Shown piece after piece: positions 11,813 to 25,330 of a stretch of DNA of 64,000 nucleotides (the first letter of the stretch is position 1; each line of letters starts with the position of its first letter). This DNA comes from Cyathus striatus (lineage: Eukaryota; Basidiomycota; Agaricomycetes; Agaricales; Nidulariaceae): positions 2,418,001 to 2,482,000 of the forward strand of contig JAOVFP010000011.1 of the NCBI GenBank assembly GCA_025738555.1, read 5' to 3'. The translations under genes and the position numbers were made by a program. The notes beneath the pieces are model-generated. The model was not told where the DNA came from, did no database searches, and saw only the letters and a list, made by a program, of their open reading frames with translations.

Positions 11813-12991
11813 CGATATCGCTGGGCAATGTCACAATTAACGCAGCATGTTGTGCTACATGCATTATAAAGGCTGTGCTTGACGGGCATTATGGATACAA
11901 ATAACCTACTCAAGTTAGCTGGACTAAAATTGATTACGGTGGCTATATTTATTTTCATCGTTATCTCTCGCAGTCAGTGTTCCGAACAGTGTACTTCCCA
12001 GTTCATAAGAATTCTAATAGTCCCCGACAGCGTATCTGTAATTTTACAATACCGCAGTTTTGAGAGAAAAGATGTATCATGTTGGTGTATTAGTAGTTAT
12101 TCCGTGTCAAAATTATTGTGCTCTGTACATATTTCCTTCAGGACCATTAAGAAATCTGTCAGTAAAATAACAGTAAGTATTAACGATGACGTGCTGTTGG
12201 TCCTCAAGTTCGATCTTTTAAGAATAAAACTGAAATATGAGTTCGAGTAGCTTTACACCGATATTCTGCCGATACCAGGTACTTACTTACCTTGTGTAAG
12301 GATTGAGTAAAGCACCTCCAAGAAGCATCTTATATTAAGTAATATCCATTTATTGAACAGGCTGAAGCTACACATGTTCGGATGACATGTGAGCAAGGTG
12401 AAGAAAGAAGCTATAGGTCCGATATGGCCCACAATCTAGCGTTAACATCAAAAACCCGAAGTGGTCCTTAGTTGTGGCGCTTCTGACCCGGATCTCCTTT
12501 ATTTGCGGTCTGGGAGGATATTAAGGCCAGTTTGTTTCAGTGCTAGAGAAAAAAATGACCCCTTCCTCATAGGTAGATATTATATGTCAATAGTTACTGA
12601 TGTGGTGAAGAGGATGAATACCGCATGGTGGTATCCACTCAACGAAGAAATTGGGCGAGTAGTCGGCACATCCGTCCGACCTCCACTGATCCTGGTGAGC
12701 TCGCAAGTGGGGTGAACTGGGGGAATGCGAAGCTAGTATTCTCAGATGGGTTGGTACGACATTTATGTATGTAAGGAAGGTCATGTGAATGACAGCGTGT
12801 AAGTAATGAGGCGCGGAGATGAAAAGAATGAAAACCGCATTTTTGCGGTGCAGGCAGAATGCGTGCTCTACAGTGGTTTAACAACTTCATCTGTTACCTT
12901 AGTAATTCTCTTGGGGTCTACCATCCGGTCGAGACCAAGCCCTAGGGTAAATTAATAATGAGTCTTTTTCATCCAAGATTGATAGACACAA
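11813..12991. other. Intergenic region, nothing supported
   Basis: The stretch upstream of the MBOAT gene contains only short open frames on both strands (11879-12250 plus, 12639-12890 minus) without motifs or good codon structure. It probably holds the MBOAT promoter next to 11813. Confidence 0.4.
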
Positions 12992-13194
12992 CTAACCAAA
13001 CACACTACTGTCTGACCCCGACTGGCGTTTCAGTACGCAAGATGAGGCAGCTTTGGCCTGTGCAGCGCCGTTAGCCAGTAAGATCGGTACAGAGAAGTAA
13101 AATAAATACGAACGATGCTTCCAGCAGGAGCTGCGTTGGCGAAACTAATGCCAATAACGAATACAGCAGCCAGATTAAAGAAGCTGGGCTTCAT
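12992..13194 (-). CDS. Candidate small secreted peptide with a Kex2-type Lys-Arg site
   Basis: The ATG at 13194 opens a 27-residue exon that reads as a classical signal peptide (MKPSFFNLAAVFVIGISF, then ANAAPAGSI). A 56-nt intron (13113-13058) has GT/AG ends and a GCTAAC branch-like site, and joins in frame to a second exon reading AKAASSCVLKRQSGSDSSVFG, with TAG at 12992-12994. The 48-residue product would be secreted, and cleavage after KR would release a ten-residue peptide. This arrangement resembles Kex2-processed fungal peptides. I know no homologue, so the function is unknown; an effector-like or signalling peptide is speculation. It could also be a chance open frame, but the spliced frame, signal peptide and branch site agree. 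Confidence 0.45.
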
Positions 13195-14376
13195 TGTGAG
13201 AAAAAGATTGTGAGCAAGTTGGATAAAATCGAAGACAAGTGGATGTTGGAGCTCCGGAGTCTCGGACTGATTTGACGGTCTTTGTGACGCCCAACCGTTC
13301 AGGTGCTTGGTAATTTGTACCGCTATACTTATTTCGTAATTTATGACGGGACAAATGAATGCTAAGTCGATAAGTTGTAATTTACTAGAAACCGAGATGT
13401 CGATAACGTGCTATTCGGTACTTCCTCGCAAAATTCTCGTGTGTCGATTGCGATACTACTACTGCGTAGTCGCATAAGCCCTGTGATAAGAGGCAAAATG
13501 CAACGTATACGCAAGTACAAACGCCGTGAATCGAGTAACGTAGCTTTAATACACCGATATGATGGTCAAAGTACACATTTACTGTGCCACGCAACTTTTT
13601 TGGCCAGGCCGCAACTTTTATGAGGTATTTATTCAAGTGAGACACCACCCTAGACTGTACCACGAGATTGAAGTTTGACTTTTGGCTTCATATGCACTTG
13701 AATTAAAAGCAACACTACAGGTATACACAATTTCATTTTGAAGCTAAAAGTATACACGAGTCGTCACTAGCACTCAACACTGCCTGCTTTCCGACGACAC
13801 CTCACTCTATGCCAAAGGTGTCGTATTGTGCACCAACTACAACAGGTGTATTTACCACTCCTACGTCGACTCGCTCCTACTTGTGAGTCGCGACATGACC
13901 TATCTATCACATAACTGCCCTACTCTCCCACGATTTTGCTTTCGTTGCTGTGAAACGTAAGTTGGGTGTGAGGAACAACGAAAGGTAACGTACTCAAAAT
14001 CTACATTAGACCAGGATCGCTCGAATCAAAACTGTACTAGCAGGTAGTGTATTCGTTCCTGTTGCGCCTACGCGGTACGACCTCAACCACCACGCCACAA
14101 GGGGATAAGTGCTTTCAGGAGTGTAGATCATTGCGTCTCTTGACGAGGGATCCTGGTGCGATGCAAGAATAGTAATAAAAAAATTGTTAAGACAGAAGAA
14201 TATAAGTAAAATAGCAATGGAAGTACGAGTATATGCGCATGTACTACGTCAAATGATAAGTGTCTCGCAGTCTAGTCACAGGCCTTGCAGATAACAAGGC
14301 TGGTCTCGAGTCACCGCCTTACCGGCGGTTGGCACTGGCAGGACCAGGATGGAGGTCTCCTCCTTGGAACCCATCG
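13195..14376. other. Intergenic; possible tRNA-like (SINE-type) sequence near 13990-14100
   Basis: No gene is supported. On the minus strand, 14100 to 13985 reads GTGGTTGAGG followed about 65 nt later by GATTCGAGC, loosely like RNA polymerase III A and B boxes. No cloverleaf could be drawn with confidence. Confidence 0.3.
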
Positions 14377-14715
14377 CTATCCTAAGTGGCGGCGAGCGAG
14401 CGATTTCTCATCAGCGTACTTAATGCGAGTGAGAAAAGTAGCATCGCTCTCCTCAAGAATCTTGCTGACTTGACGGAATGTAGCACTAGCCCTAGCAACA
14501 ATAGTGCGTGCTTCAGGTTCGCCAATGGTGGACTCGACCTTGATAAGACCAGGAAGAAGCTTGGGTATGGAAAGTCGGACAGTGTAGCATATGCTAACAT
14601 GGACATCAGTAAAGATAACAAAATGGAATAAAGTCGAAAAGACGTAGAGACATACAGTGACCTTACACATTACCATGTTCACCCGATCCGTCACTTTCTC
14701 CACCATGCACGCCAA
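14377..14715 (-). pseudogene. Fragment of translation elongation factor 3 (EF-3) HEAT region
   Basis: The minus strand encodes SIPKLLPGLIKVESTIGEPE followed by ARTIVARASATFRQV, the conserved stretch of fungal EF-3 (IPKLLPGL.KVE.TIGDPEAR..V.RA..TLRQV), an ATPase that clears deacylated tRNA from the ribosome. It is followed by only about 30 more residues and a stop. Upstream, a GT...TAG candidate intron (14673-14594) does not restore the frame. There are no ABC domains nearby, and EF-3 is normally over 1000 residues, so this is a detached fragment rather than a gene. Confidence 0.65.
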
Positions 14716-14779
14716 AGCTACTGAGCCTCCTCCACAACAACCATAGTGGAAACATACACGTAGCCAAAATCAAGATTAC

Positions 14780-16159
14780 TAGCGTTGCGATCCATCTACA
14801 TGGCGGTTGCAGACAGCTTCGCCGCAGTGAGAGAACTCCTGAGCGGGACGATTGTTGTCAACCGACCCAGACAGATGACCAACGAAGTTTGATTTCTTCA
14901 GCCTATCAGCAGGCGCACCATCATCATTAGCACGCAGCGCGTTTGAGGGCACTTGAATGCAGTGGAAGCCATAGACAGTGCGGAAAGGAGGGTGAAATAT
15001 TAGGGATATATATGAACTGTGGAACTTGCAGGAAGCGCGTAAGAGACACTGAACCATGCTGAAAGAGACATCCGAGGTTCGCATAGGCGAGTCAGAAGTT
15101 GGTCGAACAGGGGAGGGGGGGGGGACTTTGCAACGTTACCGGACTAACGTCGGCAAGTGACGGTGACAGCTGATTGCGTGGGATATCAACGGTTCAATAA
15201 ACATACACGTGATGTATATTTATATGTTATTATGTACGTGTTGGTTGGTGTTATCTGGCAGGAGCTTCTGTTGCTAGCGTAGCATCCAACGTTTCGTGTT
15301 GTGTTCCAGCTTTCAACCTAACTTTTCCTTGAACAAACTGGCAAGCTATAGGTATCCCGATCCTCGAGAAAGATTACAACAGAAAGAATTGAATAGCACT
15401 ATTGGTAGCACGGGATGCTAGTAGAAAATTCTGGGAGAGGGGATAAGGAGGGATGACACATTGAGTATCGAGCCCAAATGGATATCTGTAATAAGTACAC
15501 TCTTGGTACATTCGAATGCTCTCTCATTCGTCACGACTCACTCAATACACTTTCATCCTATTCCCTTCCACACCCACAAACGAATGAGGAGCATCACGGC
15601 GCACGCAGCTTCCTGTTGGGTGGTAATGTGCTCCCTGTACAATTATTGAACGCATTTATGATGTAAGATATAGGTATGAAGGTATAGCCTCAATTTATAG
15701 ATTTCTGCCATAAAGCGCTAGAACTGAAGATAGATTGATGATAATTATCCATATATTATTGATGGATGGGTACATAGATAGATATGAATGGATAGCTTCA
15801 GCAGCGAAGTCAGGCAACCAGTGATGCGAATTAGCGATCGGATGATTATCTTGCATCTTTGTCCGCAGTTGCGAGCACTTGGCACAATTTGCGTTTGGAT
15901 TTGCACTGCCTCCATTTAATGAAGGCAATGCAAATGTCCAATGAAGTTCATTACCAAAGTAGAGCTTTGTTTATTTTTGCATGCAATCTACCCAATGAGA
16001 ACGCTCAGGTGATATCCTATTTATGTATGGCATAATAGAAGTCGGAGAGAATTTATTAGTCCGTTGTGCTGTACACCTATTTATATAGCTTGTGCCAGAT
16101 ACAAGGTGATAATCCCCAATCCCCACTTTCAAGTCCCAAGAGATATAAACAAATTCAAC
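14780..16159. other. Intergenic, 5' flank of DUF6533-like copy 2, partly duplicated at 28.3 kb
   Basis: From about 15469 (cccaaatggatatctgtaat) to the gene start this tract is co-linear with 28314-28762 plus 29351-29535, where it precedes the broken third copy. Most differences are CG here against TG or CA there. 15100-15130 has a poly-G run. No gene is supported. Confidence 0.6.
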
Positions 16160-17985
16160 ATGGGAGACAGTTACTCGGGCATACCTTTCACCACTATAAT
16201 TGAAAGTATTGATATAGCCATGAAAGCAAATTGCATCTGTAGTACGTCGTTATATAGTATACCCATCGCCCGCTTCTTATGTTCAGTTGCAACTGTAACT
16301 TCCCTCATATACGACATCTTCTACTGCTTTCCCGATGAGGTGTCACTATTCCATGCAGAATATAAGTAAATTCTGACAATTTCTTAGGTGCAGTACATCT
16401 GGAGGTGAGATGAACATCTCATTAATTTTAAACAATGTCACATTATTATTACTAGTGGAAGAAATTGGTCAATTCCCAAGATCCTCTATATCATTGCACG
16501 GTATTATTGTCCATTATCTCTATTGTAGGTCACATATCTTGAATGATAAATCACTGATGATCTGAATCTTACAGACTAGACACAGTACTTCGTATGAATT
16601 ATTTCTTTCAATTTGATTGATTTTATTCTACATCGTCTCCATTCTAGCACCATACTTCGAAGCCATTGGAAATGTATCACACAATGTCAGTAATTGTCTT
16701 GCAGTGACCTAACTCTGAATCTTATGAAATCATTATCAGTTGTAGGAATATATTATAACTTTCATGCTTATTTAGACCTAACATACTCTGGTAGTTGTCT
16801 CACAGTCAGTTGGTTTCATTTACTGTGAGCGAATTTGTTGAAAAATGAACTAAACCTTTTCAACGGTTTTCGCATAGAGGAGGAATAATTATATATGGTA
16901 CTGCGACTGATCTTATCTTCGCATTTCGAGTATGTGCATGTTATGGGAATAGCAGAAGAAGTATGTATTTCCATCACTCTATGATAATAATCCAGGGCTT
17001 ATCTTAAAGTCAACAATAGTAATTTTGTTTCTGGCAATATGTTTATTTGGTGAGTTAGTCAAGAGTTGGTTACAATATTGTGATTTGACTGAGACTGATG
17101 TGTATATGGAATTCACTAGCACAATTCACAGTTTGTGTAATATTAATAACCATGAATAACTGCTAATCATATCTCTAGATACGTCTGTCTATTAGCTTAC
17201 AATATGCCTTGTTCAACTCGAAGGACCTAGTAGATATTCCGGGATTGGTATGTAAAGTACACGTTGATCCGAAACGCTTTGGACGCTTGAACATTGTTAA
17301 TTCTCTGCAAACTGTTTATTTTGGACTCACCCCTGCCATTCACAGTATGTCTTGCTTAGCCCTCCTTCAACATAAACCATGTGGCATTCATTAATCTTAT
17401 ACCAATAGCTATATTTTTTCTCCTAATAGTTTTTAGGATTGGGAAGGATGTCATTCTCATTCACGGAGGACTAAGAAACATACTAGGTTTACTACGAAGT
17501 GAACAAAACACCTTCCCTATTCTCGCAGCACTTATGCGTGATGCGGCATTGTACTTCACCATTATCTTTGGTAAAATATTCTTCAATTAAAACAACCGAT
17601 GTGATTTTCTGACAGATAGATAATACAGTATTTTCAGTAATTCTGACATGGAGCTCAATTGATCGGAAAGCTGTGGAACTTAATGTTATTGATTATTTCG
17701 AGCCGTAAACCTAAATTATATTGTGCTGTCTACTTGGTCATCTTACCATGTGTTTGCAGATGGTATAAGGCAATGTTATCGTTTGCGGTAAGTCTTAATG
17801 TTTGCATTTGAATCATATTAGAGTATATTACTTACACACTACAGGGGTCAAGACTATTACTAAATATGCGGAAAATGGCAAACGTTGAAGGAACGTCAAC
17901 CGCTCCTCCATCGTCAATTTATTTTTCTCGATCGGTTTACCATACAAACCACTCTGAGGAAGTTCAAAATGCCAATTTAGTTTAG
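16160..17985 (+). CDS. Multi-pass membrane protein, DUF6533-like family, copy 2
   Basis: Exons that can be fixed are 16160-16241 (MGDSYSGIPFTTII), 16287-16339 (ending FPDE), a 17-nt exon 16388-16404 (VQYIW), 16456-16524 (GRNWSIPKILYIIARYYCPL), another 17-nt exon 16575-16591 and 16648-16703. Then come exons for ATDLIFAFRVCACYGNSRR, RLILKSTIVILFLAICLF, SLQTVYFGLTPAIH, TIFFLLIVFRIGK with RDAALYFTIIF, and the exon ending in DRKAVELNVIDYFEP. The final exons are 17760-17787 and 17845-17985 (GSRLLLNMRKMANVEGTS to TAG at 17983). Motif order matches basidiomycete DUF6533 proteins; function unknown. The splice between about 16704 and 16870 and the one before the VDIPGL exon are unresolved. Otherwise no stop or frameshift is needed, so this is the best candidate for the working copy. 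Confidence 0.75.
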
Positions 17986-18332
17986 AAATGTTCTTTGACA
18001 AATTCCCTGACAAATTCTAATACCTTTGAGTTTGATGAAATGCATGTGTCTGGAATACATTGGCTATTGATCGTTAAAAAACGGTTGAATGTCTTATTCA
18101 ATAATAAAATATGTTTTACTACATGATGAATATACCAACGGGATCCCCTACAGTCTACAAGCTCGTCTCAGTGGATATCCAACTGTATACCGTAAGTAAT
18201 TATCCATCGCAAGGTACCACTCAACAGGTATAAGTGCGTTATCAAGCAAAAGCGGATCTACCCAGCAAAGTATCAACACATCAAGAAAAGGGTATAAAAA
18301 TACTAAGGACATCATCGAAACCGACATATCTA

Positions 18333-21476
<3,144 letters not shown>

Positions 21477-21559
21477 CTAATTGAAATCCTGTGCGATATA
21501 ATATAGCAGTAGGTAGTCGGGGAAATCGTAAGTGGGAGAAAGAATGAAAAGAAAAGTCC

Positions 21560-22070
21560 ATCCTCACCTAATATCTACCGCAAAAGCTACCCATCCAAGA
21601 CACTAGATTTCCTCATCTGACAATTAAATGCCACGCCAGGTCGAACCGCGAAGATGATGTGTGATGAGGTAGGTAAGAAAAGTCCAGGCAGATAAAGTGG
21701 CCTGTCGTCATCAACACGATCCAAAGAATCTAAAATGCTGTTTGCCTTTGACTCGGGCGTGCTCGGATTTAAAGCAACGTGTTGGATATTGGGTGTTGGG
21801 ACTTCTATCATAGTTCATCGTCTTTGAGATTTCGACGTGCTTGAGCACGACCTGGAATTACATGAAATGAGAATAGTCAATTTTGACTCTTGAGCTGACG
21901 CGAGTAAGCTTGGCATCACCAGGCTGAGACTTGCCAATGCTTGGAGTTGGAGCCTGGCTTGCGTCTCCCAAGGTCCGTGTGTTGAGTACACGTAAGCTTG
22001 GGTAGTTGATGTTACTTTTCCTAGAAACATGGCACCAAATTGCAGCGTAGCCCAAACAGGCAACCTGCAA
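21560..22070. repeat. Duplicated 5' flank of the GMC gene
   Basis: 21580-21740 (aaaagctacccatccaagacac..., ggtaggtaagaaaagtccaggcag) matches 33925-34080 upstream of the GMC pseudogene. The words near 21835-21920 (tgcttgagcacgacc, gtaagcttggcatcacc) recur at 34175-34245 and 49410-49470. The duplicated unit therefore included the promoter. No coding function is supported. Confidence 0.6.
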
Positions 22071-22465
22071 AAGTTCTTATGACAACATCGAAATGAGAAC
22101 TAGTTGCATAGAGCAGAGGTTCTGATTCTTCTATGTAATTACAGTATGCGGCAAGTTCCGTTAATTTGTTCTCCGATGGGTCCGAAAAATAGCAGGTGAA
22201 AACACTTGAATACGATTCTGAAAAGTCAGTTCTAAGTTACTAGTGGGTAAGTAGATACTAACTTCTAATTACACTAGATGGTGGAAGAACCTATTTCAAT
22301 TAAAAGGTTGACACTCACAATTTCCTTTACCAATTTCGTTCTCTTCACCTTAGAAATTCCCAGTAGGATGAACGTCTTGACGATTGGCAATATATTGTCC
22401 TGTTGGGTATACACAACCGTACCTACACCTCTTCACAACGAGGAAAAAAACCAAAAACCCAACAT

Positions 22466-22640
22466 CTAGCCCCCATTCTCACTTCCATCAGTATAGTATG
22501 CAGGAGGGGGTGTCCCCTCCGCTGCAGCCTCTGTAACCTCAGCCAACTGCCTCCTCAGCATGGTAAGCTCAAGAATCAATCTTGTTGTGTCAATGGAAAG
22601 AGTACTAGCATCTCTTGAAGATGAATTTCTTTCTTCATGT
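22466..22640 (-). other. Coiled-coil plus GTPPPAYYTDGSE tail in another frame behind the GH16-like gene
   Basis: The minus-strand frame reads TRLILELTMLRRQLAEVTEA followed by AEGTPPPAYYTDGSENGG and a stop. It closely resembles the C-terminus of the membrane protein at 50345-51635 (ENDMLRRRLAYFTESVAGGT, PPPTYHEDGENDD). It overlaps the end of the GH16 frame in a different phase. Either a short intron or a frameshift fuses it to the GH16-like protein, or it is the last exon left from a deleted membrane-protein gene. No membrane segment lies between them. Confidence 0.45.
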
Positions 22641-22649
22641 GCAGGTTCA

Positions 22650-24029
22650 TCATATTCTAAAGGTGGCACCACTGATGGTTGAGGTGTTAGCTGAAGAACG
22701 TTCTGTAGTATTTGAGTGAAACACTCGGACTGATCCAATTTTATAGTATGCCTCTGCAAAATTAGAACCATTTCCAACCACGCAATCGGTAAAACAGTTT
22801 CCAGATCCGCAAGTCACATTGTAAAGCGCGTTTACCAGGTCTAAGTAGTGATAAGTGTGAGACAGATTAATATCGCATAACACTCACTACCGCAAAGTGA
22901 AATATTGATAATAATGGATTGGGGCTGGAAGGCATTAGTAAAACCATCTGGTCCACAAATCGAAGCTGGCCAAGTCGCTGTTGGCCCACCCAGAATTGTT
23001 GTATCAATTTTGCTGGAATTCGAGGGGAACGGGTAGGTGTCATGTGGGAAGAACCAAATGCTACGAGTGTCCTTTAATGTCACGACGAAATGATGAATTT
23101 ATGGTGATTTAGCTTACGAAATTCCAGAGGAAGCATATTCAGTGACAAAAATACCACCATTAAAGAGATTAAAACTTGCCCCACCGAGCGAAGGGCCATT
23201 TGTAGTAGTGGCACAACCAAACAATGGATCATCGCAATTAGTGGAATAAAAAAATGATGAACGATCCGGGTCAACGGTTAGGTTGCCTGTGCTACACCCC
23301 TCTTTGGTGTGCAAGGCCATATAGCTAAAATCTTGTTTGTTCACACCTTCAAATGTAGTAATTGTGCTGTGGGTGCGAGTTTAGAGAGCGTAGTGATATA
23401 TAGTAAAGTTGAAGATATACTCACCCGCCTTCTGATTGATTCTGGGCTGATGACCAGCTTGAAGCGATCATTAGTCTAGACTTAGAGAGAAATCCCATAA
23501 AAACGTACAATGCGGGCCAAACTCCGCACTAGGGTGTAAAGCATTAGTGCTTATGCCCACTAACATATATATAACCTACTCCGAATGGTGCGTGGAATAT
23601 ATCGGCTATCCAAAGGCTTCCCATGTCATATGTTGCCTTTGTTGTAATTTTGACGGATAATCTTCTGCCGTCATAGGGAACATCAGCTTCGGAATCCACT
23701 TTAATCAAAGCATGCTTCGTTTTGGCATCAATTACAGCTAGGCCCATGGAAGCAGCGGATTTCGCATCTGAAATGTAACTATCAAGAATTAGTGCAAACT
23801 GAAGGGGAGAAGAGACAGCCATACGTCTCGCCTCTTGCAGTCGTAGAGTCATCTAGTAAAAGTCAAATTTCAGATAGTAAACATTACAATTTCACTGACA
23901 CCCACTGAAGAAGTCCCAGTCATCAAAGAAGTTGTTGCCAGAATAGTCCTTCAAAAGCTCATACATTACTGAGGAAACCTGACATGTTAATAGTGAAAAG
24001 GTTGCAATAAGTTCAAGGAGTCGGAGCAT
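22650..24029 (-). CDS. GH16-like secreted beta-glucanase-fold protein lacking two catalytic acids
   Basis: The ATG at 24029 gives a signal peptide (MLRLLELIATFSLLTCQV) and the GH16 opening NNFFDDWDFF. Spliced exons continue with SAASMGLAVIDAKTKHALIK, RLSVKITTKATYDMGSLWIA, IFHAPFGCGVWPALY, a 17-nt exon NQSEGG, TITTFEGVNKQDFSYMALHT, GIFVTEYASSGISIWFFPHD, TWPASICGPDGFTNAFQPQS and CVVGNGSNFAEAYYKIGSVR, ending at TGA 22650-22652. This is the order of basidiomycete GH16 1,3(4)-beta-glucanases. In active members the exon after the Gly-Gly reads E-I-D-x-x-E. Here it is T-I-T-T-F-E, so the nucleophile Glu and the Asp are missing and only the last Glu remains. The protein would keep the fold but probably not hydrolysis, so a glucan-binding role is possible. 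An active enzyme would require a different splice at 23370-23470, which I did not find. Confidence 0.72.
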
Positions 24030-24479
24030 TTGGTAAGATACTACACATCATTGTGAGCAGAAGTTTTGATATAATTGTATATGGATAAGAAATGGGTATG
24101 CACGACGGAGGGAAAAGAGCGACTCCACAGCTGCATGACATTGTTGCAGACGCACAATACAAGTGTCACCGCGGAGGGGTTAAATAAATGCGGGGAACAC
24201 CTGCTGAGTGACATCAAATGGGCACATTCAGATGTGATGATGCTGTGGTCAAGTGAAACTGAGAATCGCAGTCATAAACTGCAAGATGCCCCAACACTCT
24301 CAAATCACCAGCTAATAGCATTTAACCGTAATACCTCTGCATTCAAATCCACACTTGTCACAAATTCTTACTCATCTCCATCACTTCTACATCGAGAAAG
24401 GTGGAAATCAAGGATAATAGGGACTCACGAAGCATTGACTTTACAACTATAAGTTGCACAGAGTCCTAAAATCACGCAC

Positions 24480-25330
24480 AGGGTTGAAGGTTCACGCACA
24501 GGGTCTAAATTTACACGCTCAAGGTTCATTAATTCATGCTCAAGGGTTTAGCATCACGCTCACAGGTTTTGTTGTATTAAATGCTACATATATATTGTAG
24601 CCTTACTGTGAGAGTGAGCGTGATCATTGATATGTATTATATTTGTGCTCACACTCATGCTCACTCCCTATTAATTTTCTTTGAACATGAGCATGAACAT
24701 GAGCATGAGTGTATATATGTATTATATTCATACTCACACTCACGCTCACTCTCTATTAACATTGTTTGAACGTGAGCATGAGCATGGATATAATACTATC
24801 CATGCTCACATTCACTCCCTACTAATTTTTTTTGAACATGAGCATGAGTGTGGATATGTATTATATTCATACTCACACTCACTTCCTATTAAACTCATTT
24901 GAATGTGAAATCGATTCATATTCACAAATTGCTCTTTTAACTTAGAGTGAGCATGAGCGTGAATAGTATATTATTCATGCTCACACATTTTTCATACACT
25001 TAGAATGAGTGTGAACATCAATATGTATTCACTTTATGCTCATGCCCACTCTCAATTAAAATTCATTCTTTTGAGCCTTGATATATACTAAATGATATTA
25101 GATATACACTTTATCACACCAAGTATTCAGTATAGTAATTGTTTTAAGACACCCAGTTTGTTCATGCTCATATAAAAATTATTCACGCTCAAGTGTAGGA
25201 TACTCACGCACACACATAAGACATTCACACACAGGGTCGAATTTCCACACTCACCTATTGGGCATGGAATATTGACCCTGAGCGGGCACACTCAACTCAC
25301 GCTCATATGTGTGCGAGCCCGGAATTATCT
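24480..25330. repeat. Satellite of imperfect hairpin units (tgagcatgag ... ctcacactca)
   Basis: About five degenerate units of roughly 95-110 bp run from 24600 to 25060. Each opens with gaacatgagcatgagtgt and closes with ttcatactcacactcact, so every unit is itself an imperfect inverted repeat. The flanks carry cacgcacagggt words on the left (24470-24550) and tcacgcacac / cacacacagggt words on the right (25200-25240). No coding potential. Confidence 0.7.
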
